Shown here: piece by piece, positions 5,477-12,534 of the stretch
Numbering within the stretch: the first letter of the stretch is position 1
Layout of the letters: each line of letters starts with the position of its first letter
Source of the DNA: an uncultured Collinsella sp.
GTDB taxonomy: Bacteria; Actinomycetota; Coriobacteriia; Coriobacteriales; Coriobacteriaceae
Assembly (NCBI GenBank): GCA_958438125.1
Contig: CAUBQN010000031.1
Coordinates: 1-14,485, forward strand
Length of the DNA: 14,485 nt
Direction: 5' to 3'
Made by a program: the position numbers and the translations under genes
The notes under the pieces: model-generated
Seen by the model: only the letters and a program-made list of their open reading frames with translations
Told to the model about the DNA's origin: nothing
Databases searched by the model: none

Positions 5477-6166
5477 CTAACCTTCATACGTAAGAACGCG
5501 ATCCAAATCCAGCTCCTCATAGCTATCGATAAAGATATCGCAGTTGTCGTGCACATCGTCGCGCTTCATACGGCCGTGCGGGTCATAAATACCTACACGC
5601 TTAAAGCCGGCGGAGCCAGAGCTCTTAAGGCCAAAGACGGCATCCTCAAACACCCAAGCGCGCTCAAACTTGTGCCCATGGCGCTCCTCCAGACGGCGCA
5701 GCGCCAGCTCGTATACGTCGGGGAACTGCTTGGAGCGTCCTGCCTCACCCGTCGTGGTCACAAACTCCATGTACGCGTCGAGCCCGGCACCTGCTAGCGC
5801 AGACTTAACCAGCTCGGCCGGCGTGGACGTGGCAACGCACATGGCAATACCGGCCTCCTGCGCCTGCTGCAAAAATGTCAGGAGCCCCTCGCGAGGCGGC
5901 ACCTTGGAGTACCCATCAATCAAAATCTCGCCGAGCTCGCGATACAACTCCTCGCCGTTCGCGCCAATGCCCCACGTGTCGTGGTAGGACTGGCACTCAT
6001 CCTCCAGCGACAGGTGCTCAAATTGGGCAAAGTCATCCACGGTCACGTCAATCCCGTGGCGGTGCAATAACTCGGGCTGAGCATAAGCCCAAACGGGGGT
6101 GCTATTAACCAGCGTGCCGTCGCAATCGAAAATAAAAGCAACCTTGGGAGCGGCGGTATGGGACAT
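5477..6166 (-). CDS. HAD-superfamily hydrolase (subfamily IA phosphatase or phosphomutase)
   Basis: A 229-residue soluble phosphotransfer enzyme. All four HAD motifs are visible: FIFDCDGTLVNS with nucleophile Asp14 and general acid Asp16, VATST with Thr113, Lys146 in RSKQFPD, and VFEDAVFGLKSS with the metal-binding Glu-Asp at 174-175. Residues about 22-85 form the helical cap of the beta-phosphoglucomutase/phosphoglycolate phosphatase type. Substrate cannot be read from the sequence; a sugar phosphate is plausible because the gene is divergent from the glycogen operon and shares its operator region. Start: ATG at 6166 has AAAGG 7 nt upstream; an in-frame TTG at 6187 is a poorer choice. It is followed by the thiamine kinase gene after 9 nt. 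Confidence 0.85.
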   Translation of the reverse strand: MSHTAAPKVAFIFDCDGTLVNSTPVWAYAQPELLHRHGIDVTVDDFAQFEHLSLEDECQSYHDTWGIGANGEELYRELGEILIDGYSKVPPREGLLTFLQQAQEAGIAMCVATSTPAELVKSALAGAGLDAYMEFVTTTGEAGRSKQFPDVYELALRRLEERHGHKFERAWVFEDAVFGLKSSGSAGFKRVGIYDPHGRMKRDDVHDNCDIFIDSYEELDLDRVLTYEG

Positions 6167-6188
6167 AAATGAACCTTTCGATATCAAA

Positions 6189-6276
6189 TGGTAAACATCC
6201 TGCTAAAAACGTTTTACCAAACGTCAGCCAAATAATTTTGAAACTCAAATTGGTAAAACTGTCAAGAGTTTTACCA
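6189..6276. promoter_or_regulatory. Operator cluster between the HAD gene and glgB
   Basis: Four half-sites of the form TGGTAAA(A)C in alternating orientation: 6189-6196 (+), 6211-6219 (-), 6251-6259 (+) and 6268-6276 (-). The second pair is a perfect inverted repeat, TGGTAAAACT (6251-6260) and AGTTTTACCA (6267-6276), with a 6-bp spacer. The second half-site also forms the palindrome AAAACGTTTT (6206-6215), a CG-centred shape common for LacI-family operators. A weaker TGGTATAAAC lies at 6292-6301. The binding protein is not in the window. Confidence 0.65.
6237..6265 (-). promoter_or_regulatory. Predicted promoter of the HAD-thiN unit
   Basis: A consensus -35 box TTGACA lies at 6265-6260 on the minus strand, inside the spacer of the perfect inverted repeat. 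A weak -10, TTCAAA at 6242-6237 (17-bp spacer) or CAAAAT at 6240-6235 (19 bp), follows. A protein on the inverted repeat would block it. Confidence 0.5.
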
Positions 6277-6300
6277 CGGCAATTCTGCCAGTGGTATAAA
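6271..6300 (+). promoter_or_regulatory. Predicted promoter of the glycogen operon
   Basis: -35 TTACCA (6271-6276) and -10 TATAAA (6295-6300) with an 18-bp spacer. The -35 coincides with the right arm of the perfect inverted repeat. The implied leader to glgB is about 200 nt long. Confidence 0.5.
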
Positions 6301-6372
6301 CGTGTCGCTTACCGATTAAACGCCCCCGCAAATCCGCTTTCGTCCATAAAACTAACGCACAGGTGTTATCGT

Positions 6373-6426
6373 AGTTTCTGCCGAAAGTTCCACCGAGCAC
6401 GCGAGGTGGAACGAATCACAGAAACT
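6373..6426 (+). promoter_or_regulatory. Long symmetric leader hairpin upstream of glgB
   Basis: AGTTTCTG (6373-6380) pairs perfectly with CAGAAACT (6419-6426), and GTTCCACC (6387-6394) pairs perfectly with GGTGGAAC (6405-6412). The two 8-bp helices are separated by a symmetric 6/6 internal loop (CCGAAA and GAATCA) and capped by a 10-nt loop. No T run follows, so it is not a terminator. It could be a structured 5' UTR element or a DNA palindrome; I do not recognise it as a known riboswitch. Confidence 0.6.
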
Positions 6427-6449
6427 TCGCCGTCCCTTCGATTCGTGCA

Positions 6450-6481
6450 GCCTTGGACCTTTCGCATCTAGTCACCAAGGC
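6450..6481 (+). promoter_or_regulatory. Stem-loop just upstream of the glgB start
   Basis: GCCTTGG (6450-6456) and CCAAGGC (6475-6481) make a perfect 7-bp stem with an 18-nt loop. It lies 16 to 31 nt before the candidate start codons. It argues that the upstream in-frame TTG at 6453 is not the start, because that codon is inside the stem. Confidence 0.4.
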
Positions 6482-6512
6482 AACACGCTGCCGCGTCATG
6501 ATGGGATCAAAC

Positions 6513-8756
6513 GTGAGCGATACAAAGCTAAAGCCAACGGCTAAAAAGCCCGCAACCCGCAAACCGGCTCCGCACGCACCGGAGCTCTCCAAGGACGATG
6601 TCTACCTGTTTGGCATTGGAATGTGGGAGCGCAGCTGGGAAAAGATGGGCGCGCACCCCGATACGCAGAACCGTACGCGCGGCTGGCGCTTTTGCGTTTG
6701 GGCGCCCGATGTAAAGAGCGTCCATGTCATTGGTGAATTTAACGACTGGGATGAGGAAGCCAACCCGCTGGTGCCCGTGCATACGAGCGTTATTTGGGAA
6801 GGCTTTATTCCTGGCGCCGAGCAGGGCCAGCTCTATAAATACCTCATCGAGACCAACGAAGGCGAAAAGCTCTACAAGGCCGATCCGTACGCCTTTAAGG
6901 CCGAGTGCCCTCCGGGTACCGCGAGCGTGCTGTGGACACTCGATGGCTACAAGTGGAACGACGCCGCGTGGCTCAAGCGCCGCGCCGGCCACAACCATAT
7001 GTCGCAGCCGCTTAACATCTACGAGGTGCATATTGGCTCGTGGAAGCGCCACGGCGACGCGCCGCAGGGCGAGCCGGACGAGTACGGCAACTACCCCGGC
7101 CCCATGGATCCCTTCCCCGCCCAGCGCGGTGAGTTTTACACCTACGACGACTTGTCGGTTGAGCTCGTGGACTACGTGCGCGACATGGGCTACACGCATA
7201 TCGAGGTCATGCCGCTTATGGAGCATCCCTTCGATGGCTCCTGGGGTTACCAGACGACCGGCTACTATGCCGCCACGTCGCGCTACGGCAACCCGCAGCA
7301 GCTCATGCACTTTATCGACGCGTGCCACGAGGCGGGCATCGGCGTGATCATGGACTGGGTGCCTGGCGGATTTTGCGCCGACTCCCACGGTCTTGCCACC
7401 TTTAACGGCCACATGCTGTTTGAGCACGAGATTCACCCCAACTGGGGCACGCATAAGTTCGATTTCGCCCGCGGCGAGGTCCGCTCATTCTTGGTCTCCA
7501 ACGTGCTGTACTGGCTTGAGAACTTCCACGTGGACGGCATTCGCATGGACGGCGTGTCCAGCATGCTGTACCTCAACTTTGGCATCGATGATCCCGTCCA
7601 AAAGAAGTTCAATAAGTACGGTACCGAGGAGGACCTGGATGCCAGCGCGTTTATACGCCAGGTCAACTGCGCCGTGGAGGCCCACTTCCCTGACGTGATG
7701 ATGATGGCCGAGGAGTCCACCGCGTGGCCGCTCGTGACCTACCCGCCGCAGGACGGCGGCCTGGGCTTCCACTACAAGTGGGACATGGGCTGGATGAACG
7801 ACACCCTGCACTACATGCAGACCGATTTTCCGTGGCGCCCCGGCAACCACGGGCTGCTGACCTTCTCCATCATGTACGCCTTTACGGAGAACTTCATTTG
7901 CCCGCTGAGCCACGACGAGGTCGTGCACGGCAAGTGCTCGCTGATCGGCCGCATGCCGGGCGACTGGTGGCGCCAGTTTGCCGGTCTGCGCACGCTGGCT
8001 TTCTACCAGATGACGCATCCCGGTGCAAAGCTCAACTTTATGGGCAACGAGATCGGCCAGTTTATTGAGTGGCGCTATTACGAGTCCATCCAGTGGTTCC
8101 TGACCGAGGAGTACGAGACCCACCGTCATCATCAGGCGTTTATCAAGGCGCTCAACCACCTGTACACCGCCGAGCCCGCCCTGTACGAGCGCGGCTACAC
8201 CGACGACGGCTTTACCTGGATTGACGCGGACAACTCTAAACAGTCCATCGTGAGCTTTGTGCGCCAGGGCGAGGACGTCGATGACGACCTGGTGATTCTA
8301 ATCAACTTTGACCCGGCGAGCTACGAGAGCTTCCGCGTGGGTGTGCCGCGCGAGGGAGACTGGGAGGTTATCTTCGATTCCGACCGTCCCGAGTTCGGTG
8401 GCAGCGGCTATGCCGGCGAGGAGCCTTACACCTGCTCGAGCGAGCCCTATCCCTGGAACGGGCAGATGGACTCCATCGAGATTAAGGTGCCCGGCCTGGC
8501 AGGCGTGGTGCTTAAGCGCCGCGGTCCGAGCAGCTACAAGCCGCCCGTGGTCGAGGAGCCCAAGAAGGCGACGCGCAAGCGCTCGTCCTCGGTAAAGCCC
8601 AAGACCGCGGCTGCCAAGAAGGCTTCGGTTAAGGCGAAGACTGTCAAGTCTGCCGCCAAAGCCACGGCTAAGCCCAAGACAAAGAAGACAACCACTAAAA
8701 AGGCTGCTCCCAAGGCTAAGGCAGGCGCTGTTAAAGCATCTGGCAAGGATGCGTAA
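6513..8756 (+). CDS. glgB: 1,4-alpha-glucan (glycogen) branching enzyme with lysine-rich tail
   Basis: Cytosolic GH13 enzyme that cuts alpha-1,4 chains and rejoins them through alpha-1,6 bonds. A 747-residue product is read from GTG at 6513 (GGGA 6 nt upstream, giving VSDTKLK); ATG at 6498 or 6501 are alternatives. A basic N-terminal stretch (about 5-22) precedes a CBM48 domain (about 58-150, FCVWAPDVKSVHVIGEFNDW). The barrel shows DGSWGYQTTGYYA at 241-253, nucleophile Asp346 in DGIRMDGVSSMLY, acid/base Glu400 in MMAEEST, and Asp468 in LSHDEVVHGK. Oddities: region I reads DWVPGGF (281-287), with Gly where branching enzymes normally have His, and residues about 684-747 are one third lysine with much Ala, Pro and Thr, like histone H1. 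First gene of the operon; glgP follows after 93 nt. Confidence 0.93.
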   Translation: MSDTKLKPTAKKPATRKPAPHAPELSKDDVYLFGIGMWERSWEKMGAHPDTQNRTRGWRFCVWAPDVKSVHVIGEFNDWDEEANPLVPVHTSVIWEGFIPGAEQGQLYKYLIETNEGEKLYKADPYAFKAECPPGTASVLWTLDGYKWNDAAWLKRRAGHNHMSQPLNIYEVHIGSWKRHGDAPQGEPDEYGNYPGPMDPFPAQRGEFYTYDDLSVELVDYVRDMGYTHIEVMPLMEHPFDGSWGYQTTGYYAATSRYGNPQQLMHFIDACHEAGIGVIMDWVPGGFCADSHGLATFNGHMLFEHEIHPNWGTHKFDFARGEVRSFLVSNVLYWLENFHVDGIRMDGVSSMLYLNFGIDDPVQKKFNKYGTEEDLDASAFIRQVNCAVEAHFPDVMMMAEESTAWPLVTYPPQDGGLGFHYKWDMGWMNDTLHYMQTDFPWRPGNHGLLTFSIMYAFTENFICPLSHDEVVHGKCSLIGRMPGDWWRQFAGLRTLAFYQMTHPGAKLNFMGNEIGQFIEWRYYESIQWFLTEEYETHRHHQAFIKALNHLYTAEPALYERGYTDDGFTWIDADNSKQSIVSFVRQGEDVDDDLVILINFDPASYESFRVGVPREGDWEVIFDSDRPEFGGSGYAGEEPYTCSSEPYPWNGQMDSIEIKVPGLAGVVLKRRGPSSYKPPVVEEPKKATRKRSSSVKPKTAAAKKASVKAKTVKSAAKATAKPKTKKTTTKKAAPKAKAGAVKASGKDA

Positions 8757-8781
8757 CAAAATCGTTACCACTGTAATTACC

Positions 8782-8796
8782 CGCCCCGCGGGGGCG
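8782..8796 (+). other. GC hairpin after glgB
   Basis: CGCCCC (8782-8787) and GGGGCG (8791-8796) form a 6-bp stem with a 3-nt loop, 26 nt after the glgB stop. No T run follows, so it is more likely an mRNA stability or processing hairpin than a full terminator. Confidence 0.4.
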
Positions 8797-8814
8797 TAGG
8801 ATACATGTCACAAC

Positions 8815-8848
8815 CGTTCCGGGAGAAACATCCCCGGGGGAAGGAACG
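8815..8848 (+). promoter_or_regulatory. Hairpin covering the glgP ribosome binding site
   Basis: CGTTCC (8815-8820) pairs with GGAACG (8843-8848), and GGGA (8821-8824) stacks on TCCC (8831-8834) inside. The right arm contains most of the AAGGA ribosome site (8841-8845) of the ATG at 8850, so folding would hide it. Translational control is inferred from this overlap. Confidence 0.45.
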
Positions 8849-8849
8849 T

Positions 8850-11276
8850 ATGAATAAGATCTTCGACAACAAGCAGGAGTTTACCGAGCTCTATCGCGAT
8901 GCCGTCATGAGCATCAGCGGCAAGAGCGTCGAGGCCGCCAGCGACCTCGACCGCTTTAACGCCCTGGCCAAGCTCGTGGCCGAGAAGGCACGCACCGTTG
9001 CCACCAAGAGTGACGCCCACGCCACCGCCGAGGGCAAGAAGCGCGTGTACTACTTCTCGATCGAGTTTTTGATCGGCCGCCTGCTCGACAACTACCTGCT
9101 CAACTTTGGCGTGCGCGACATGGTCGCCGAGGCGCTCGACGACATGGGCTTTGACCTGTCCGTCATCGAGAACCAGGAGCCCGATCCGGCGCTGGGCAAC
9201 GGTGGCCTGGGCCGTCTGGCAGCGTGCTTCCTGGATTCCATGGCAGCCGAGGGCATTGCCGGCTACGGCAACGGCATGCGCTACCGCTACGGCCTGTTTA
9301 AGCAGGAGATCGTCAACGGCAGCCAGGTCGAGGCCACCGACGAGTGGCTCACCCACGGCTATCCCTGGGAGGTCCGTCGTCAGGACAAGGCCGTGACCAT
9401 TAAGTTTGGTGGCCATGTTGAGGGCTTTGAGGAGAACGGCCGCACGTTCTACCGCACGGTGGACACGCAGGACATCCTGGCCGTCCCCTATGACATCCCC
9501 GTGGTGGGCTATGCCGGCGAGACCGTCAACAAGCTGCGCGTCTGGGCTGCCGAGCCGGTCGAGGAGCACTTTGACCTGGAGGCCTTCAACCGCGGCGACT
9601 ACGCCCAGGCCGATGCCGAGCGCGCCGAGGCCGAGGCCATCAGCGCCATCCTCTACCCCAACGACGCCGGCGAGCACGGCCGTCTGCTGCGCTTAAAGCA
9701 GGAGTACCTGTTTGTATCGGCCGGCATCTACAGCCTGCTCGACACCTTTGAGAAGGAGCACGGCGCTAACTGGGAGCTGCTGCCGCAGTTTGTTGCCATC
9801 CATACCAACGACACCCACCCCGCCATGTGCGGCCCCGAGCTCATGCGCATCCTCATTGACGAGAAGAAGCTCGAGTGGGATGACGCCTGGAACATCGTGA
9901 CGCAGGTCGTGAGCTACACTAACCACACCATCCTGCCCGAGGCTCTGGAGAAGTGGCCCATCGGAACGTTCTCCAAGCTCCTCCCCCGCGTGTACCAGAT
10001 CATCGACGAGATCAGCCGTCGTTGGCACGAGTCGTTCGACACCACGCAGGAGGGCTGGCAGGAGCGTCTGCGTCAGACCGCCATCCTGTGGGACGGCGAG
10101 ATTCGCATGGCCAACCTGTCCGTGATCTGCAGTCACAGTGTCAACGGCGTGGCAAAGATCCACTCCGACATCATCAAAAACATCGTACTCAAGGACTTCT
10201 ATGCCCTTACGCCCGAGAAGTTCAACAACAAGACCAACGGCATCTCGCACCGTCGCTTCTTTGCCGAGGCCAACCCCACCTATGCCAAGCTCGTGACCGA
10301 GGCCATTGGCGACGGCTGGCTGAAGGACGCCTTTGAGCTGGAGAAGCTCAAAGAGTACCAGAACGACACCGAGTTCCTGAAGGCCGTGGGTGCCTCCAAG
10401 CGCGCCAACAAGGAGCGCCTGGCCGCCTACGTTAAGGCCGAGACCGGTCTGGTCATTGACCCCAACACCGTCTTCGACGTTCAGGTTAAGCGCTTCCATG
10501 CCTACAAGCGCCAGCTCATGAACATCATGAAGGTGATGGACATCTACAACCGTCGCATCGCGGATCCCAACTACCACGTGACGCCGACGACCTTCATCTT
10601 TAGCGGCAAGGCCGCCTCGAGCTACACCTTCGCCAAGGAGACCATCCGCCTCATTAACTCCGTGGCCGACGTCATCAACAACGACGCCCGCGTCAACGAG
10701 GTCATGAAGGTCTGCTTTATCCCCAACTTCCGCGTGAGCAACGCCCAGCTCATCTACCCCGCCGCCGAGATCTCGGAGCAGATCTCCACGGCCGGCAAGG
10801 AGGCCTCGGGCACGTCCAACATGAAGCTCATGATGAACGGCGCCATTACGCTGGGCACCCTCGACGGCGCCAACATCGAGATCGCCGACCTGGCCGGTCG
10901 CGAGAACGAGGCCATCTTTGGCCTGACCGCCCCCGAGGTCGAGCAGCTCTGGGCATCCAACAGCTACTTTGCGTGGGATACCCTCAACGGCGACCGCGAG
11001 CGCCTGGGCCGCGTGATGGACGAGCTCAAGGACAACACGTTTGCCGGCCTTTCGGGCAACTTTGAGAGCATCTATAACGAGCTCATGAACAACAACGACC
11101 CCGACCTGGTCATGGCCGATTTCCGCAGCTACGTCGACGCCTGGGAGAAGCTCACGAACAGCTACGGCGACCAGGAGACCTGGAACCGCAAGGCGCTGCT
11201 CAACACCGCCTCCTCGGGCTGGTTCTCGAGCGACCGCACCATTCGCGAGTACCGCGACGAGATCTGGCACGCGTAA
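8850..11276 (+). CDS. glgP: Glycogen phosphorylase
   Basis: An 808-residue GT35 enzyme that uses phosphate to release glucose-1-phosphate from the ends of glycogen chains, with pyridoxal phosphate as cofactor. Hallmarks: YYFSIEFLIGRLLDNYL near residue 67, EPDPALGNGGLGRLAACFLDS near 110, HTNDTHPAMCGPEL near 320, VQVKRFHAYKRQLMN near 544, and the cofactor motif KEASGTSNMKLMMNGA with PLP-binding Lys659, followed by GTLDGANIEI. Length is normal for bacterial GlgP/MalP. Start: ATG at 8850 has GGGGGAAGGA just upstream; an in-frame ATG at 8805 would add 15 residues that lie in the leader hairpins and is unlikely. Its place inside the biosynthetic operon suggests turnover is coordinated with synthesis. 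Maltodextrin preference cannot be excluded. Confidence 0.96.
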   Translation: MNKIFDNKQEFTELYRDAVMSISGKSVEAASDLDRFNALAKLVAEKARTVATKSDAHATAEGKKRVYYFSIEFLIGRLLDNYLLNFGVRDMVAEALDDMGFDLSVIENQEPDPALGNGGLGRLAACFLDSMAAEGIAGYGNGMRYRYGLFKQEIVNGSQVEATDEWLTHGYPWEVRRQDKAVTIKFGGHVEGFEENGRTFYRTVDTQDILAVPYDIPVVGYAGETVNKLRVWAAEPVEEHFDLEAFNRGDYAQADAERAEAEAISAILYPNDAGEHGRLLRLKQEYLFVSAGIYSLLDTFEKEHGANWELLPQFVAIHTNDTHPAMCGPELMRILIDEKKLEWDDAWNIVTQVVSYTNHTILPEALEKWPIGTFSKLLPRVYQIIDEISRRWHESFDTTQEGWQERLRQTAILWDGEIRMANLSVICSHSVNGVAKIHSDIIKNIVLKDFYALTPEKFNNKTNGISHRRFFAEANPTYAKLVTEAIGDGWLKDAFELEKLKEYQNDTEFLKAVGASKRANKERLAAYVKAETGLVIDPNTVFDVQVKRFHAYKRQLMNIMKVMDIYNRRIADPNYHVTPTTFIFSGKAASSYTFAKETIRLINSVADVINNDARVNEVMKVCFIPNFRVSNAQLIYPAAEISEQISTAGKEASGTSNMKLMMNGAITLGTLDGANIEIADLAGRENEAIFGLTAPEVEQLWASNSYFAWDTLNGDRERLGRVMDELKDNTFAGLSGNFESIYNELMNNNDPDLVMADFRSYVDAWEKLTNSYGDQETWNRKALLNTASSGWFSSDRTIREYRDEIWHA

Positions 11277-11298
11277 AGGCGCGCGAGCTCCCTTTGCC

Positions 11299-11336
11299 GC
11301 ACGGCATTATTCGGTGGGCGCGACCAGGCGCCGTGC
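11299..11336 (+). other. Intercistronic hairpin between glgP and glgC
   Basis: GCACGGC (11299-11305) and GCCGTGC (11330-11336) form a perfect 7-bp stem enclosing 24 nt that can pair further (GGT...ACC). No T run follows. It could protect or process the upstream message, or act as a weak attenuator. Confidence 0.4.
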
Positions 11337-11381
11337 CCTCCGCTAATGGGTTAGGAACATCGATGACAGAAGGAGAAATCG

Positions 11382-12530
11382 ATGAGTAAGAAAGAATGCA
11401 TCGCGATGCTCCTCGCAGGAGGACAGGGCAGCCGATTGGGGGCACTCACCCAAAAGATCGCTAAGCCGGCGGTTAGCTTTGGTGGCAAGTTCCGCATTAT
11501 CGACTTTTCGCTCTCCAACTGCTCCAACTCGGGCATCGACACGGTAGGCGTTCTGACGCAGTATCGCCCCTACCTGCTGCATGCCTACGTGGGCTCCGGC
11601 GAGGCATGGGATCTGGACAGCCGCGACGGCGGCGTGTCGATTCTGCCGCCGTACGAGACGCAGACCGGCGGCGCCTGGTATGCGGGCACGGCCGACGCCA
11701 TTACGCAGAACCTCGACTACATCAAGGCCAACGACCCCAAGTACGTCCTGATTCTTTCGGGCGATCACCTGTATCGCATGGACTACCGCAAGATGCTCAA
11801 GACGCACATTGAGAACAACGCCGACCTCACGGTAAGCGTTATGCCCGTGCCGTGGGAGGAGGCCAGCCGCTTTGGCATCCTGACCACCGACCCCGAGGAC
11901 GGCCGCATCACCAAGTTCACCGAGAAGCCCGATAAGCCCGATTCGAATCTCGCGTCCATGGGCATCTACATCTTCTCGGCCGACGTGCTGATCGAGGCGC
12001 TCGAGGAGGACGCTCTGGACCAGCGCTCGAGCCACGACTTTGGCAAGGACATCATCCCCAAGCTGCTCGGCGAGAACAAGCGCCTGTACAGCTACGAGTT
12101 CCACGGCTTTTGGAAGGATGTTGGCACCATCGCCAGCTTCCACGAGACCTCGATGGACCTGCTGGGCAACAACCCCGAGTTCGATCTGTTCGACAAGCAC
12201 TTCCCCATCATGTCCAACATCACCACGCGTCCGCCGCACTACATTGGCCCGGATGGTCGCCTGGACGACTGCCTGGTCTCCAACGGCTGCAAGATCTACG
12301 GCACCGCTCGCCACTCGATCCTTTCGACCGATGTCATCATCGAGGAGCGCGCCGTGGTCGAGGACTCCGTACTGCTGCCGGGTGCGCACGTTAAGAGCGG
12401 CGCGCACATCTGCCGCGCTATTTTGGGCGAGAACTCCACGGTCGAAGAGGGCGTGAAGCTCGGCTCTGTCGATACCACCAAGGATACGGCCGTCGTTGGA
12501 AATGACGTCGTTATCGGGAAGGGGGAATGA
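11382..12530 (+). CDS. glgC: Glucose-1-phosphate adenylyltransferase, catalytic subunit
   Basis: Makes ADP-glucose and pyrophosphate from glucose-1-phosphate and ATP, the committed step of glycogen synthesis. The 382-residue protein has the nucleotide loop LLAGGQGSRLGALT (10-23), KPAVSFGGKFRIIDF (28-42), AGTADAI (101-107), the catalytic Asp128 in LSGDHLYRMDY, sugar-phosphate Lys182 in FTEKP, and SHDFGKDIIP (217-226). From about 285 on, hexapeptide-like repeats form the left-handed beta-helix used for oligomerisation and allostery. Start: ATG at 11382 has AGGAGA 6 nt upstream. The stop lies 4 nt before glgD, consistent with a GlgC-GlgD hetero-oligomer as characterised in Bacillus. Effector specificity cannot be read from the sequence. 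Confidence 0.96.
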   Translation: MSKKECIAMLLAGGQGSRLGALTQKIAKPAVSFGGKFRIIDFSLSNCSNSGIDTVGVLTQYRPYLLHAYVGSGEAWDLDSRDGGVSILPPYETQTGGAWYAGTADAITQNLDYIKANDPKYVLILSGDHLYRMDYRKMLKTHIENNADLTVSVMPVPWEEASRFGILTTDPEDGRITKFTEKPDKPDSNLASMGIYIFSADVLIEALEEDALDQRSSHDFGKDIIPKLLGENKRLYSYEFHGFWKDVGTIASFHETSMDLLGNNPEFDLFDKHFPIMSNITTRPPHYIGPDGRLDDCLVSNGCKIYGTARHSILSTDVIIEERAVVEDSVLLPGAHVKSGAHICRAILGENSTVEEGVKLGSVDTTKDTAVVGNDVVIGKGE

Positions 12531-12534
12531 TCCG

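Noticed and set aside
5468..5560. TPP riboswitch upstream of the thiamine kinase
   Set aside because: The upstream sequence is coding for the HAD gene and the conserved THI-box segments (CUGAGA and the ACCUGAxxxGGxUAAUxC block) were not seen.
9693..11270. 525-codon open frame antisense to glgP
   Set aside because: Long antisense frames are expected opposite GC-rich codons; the valine/leucine/glycine/histidine-rich translation has no motifs, whereas glgP is unmistakable.
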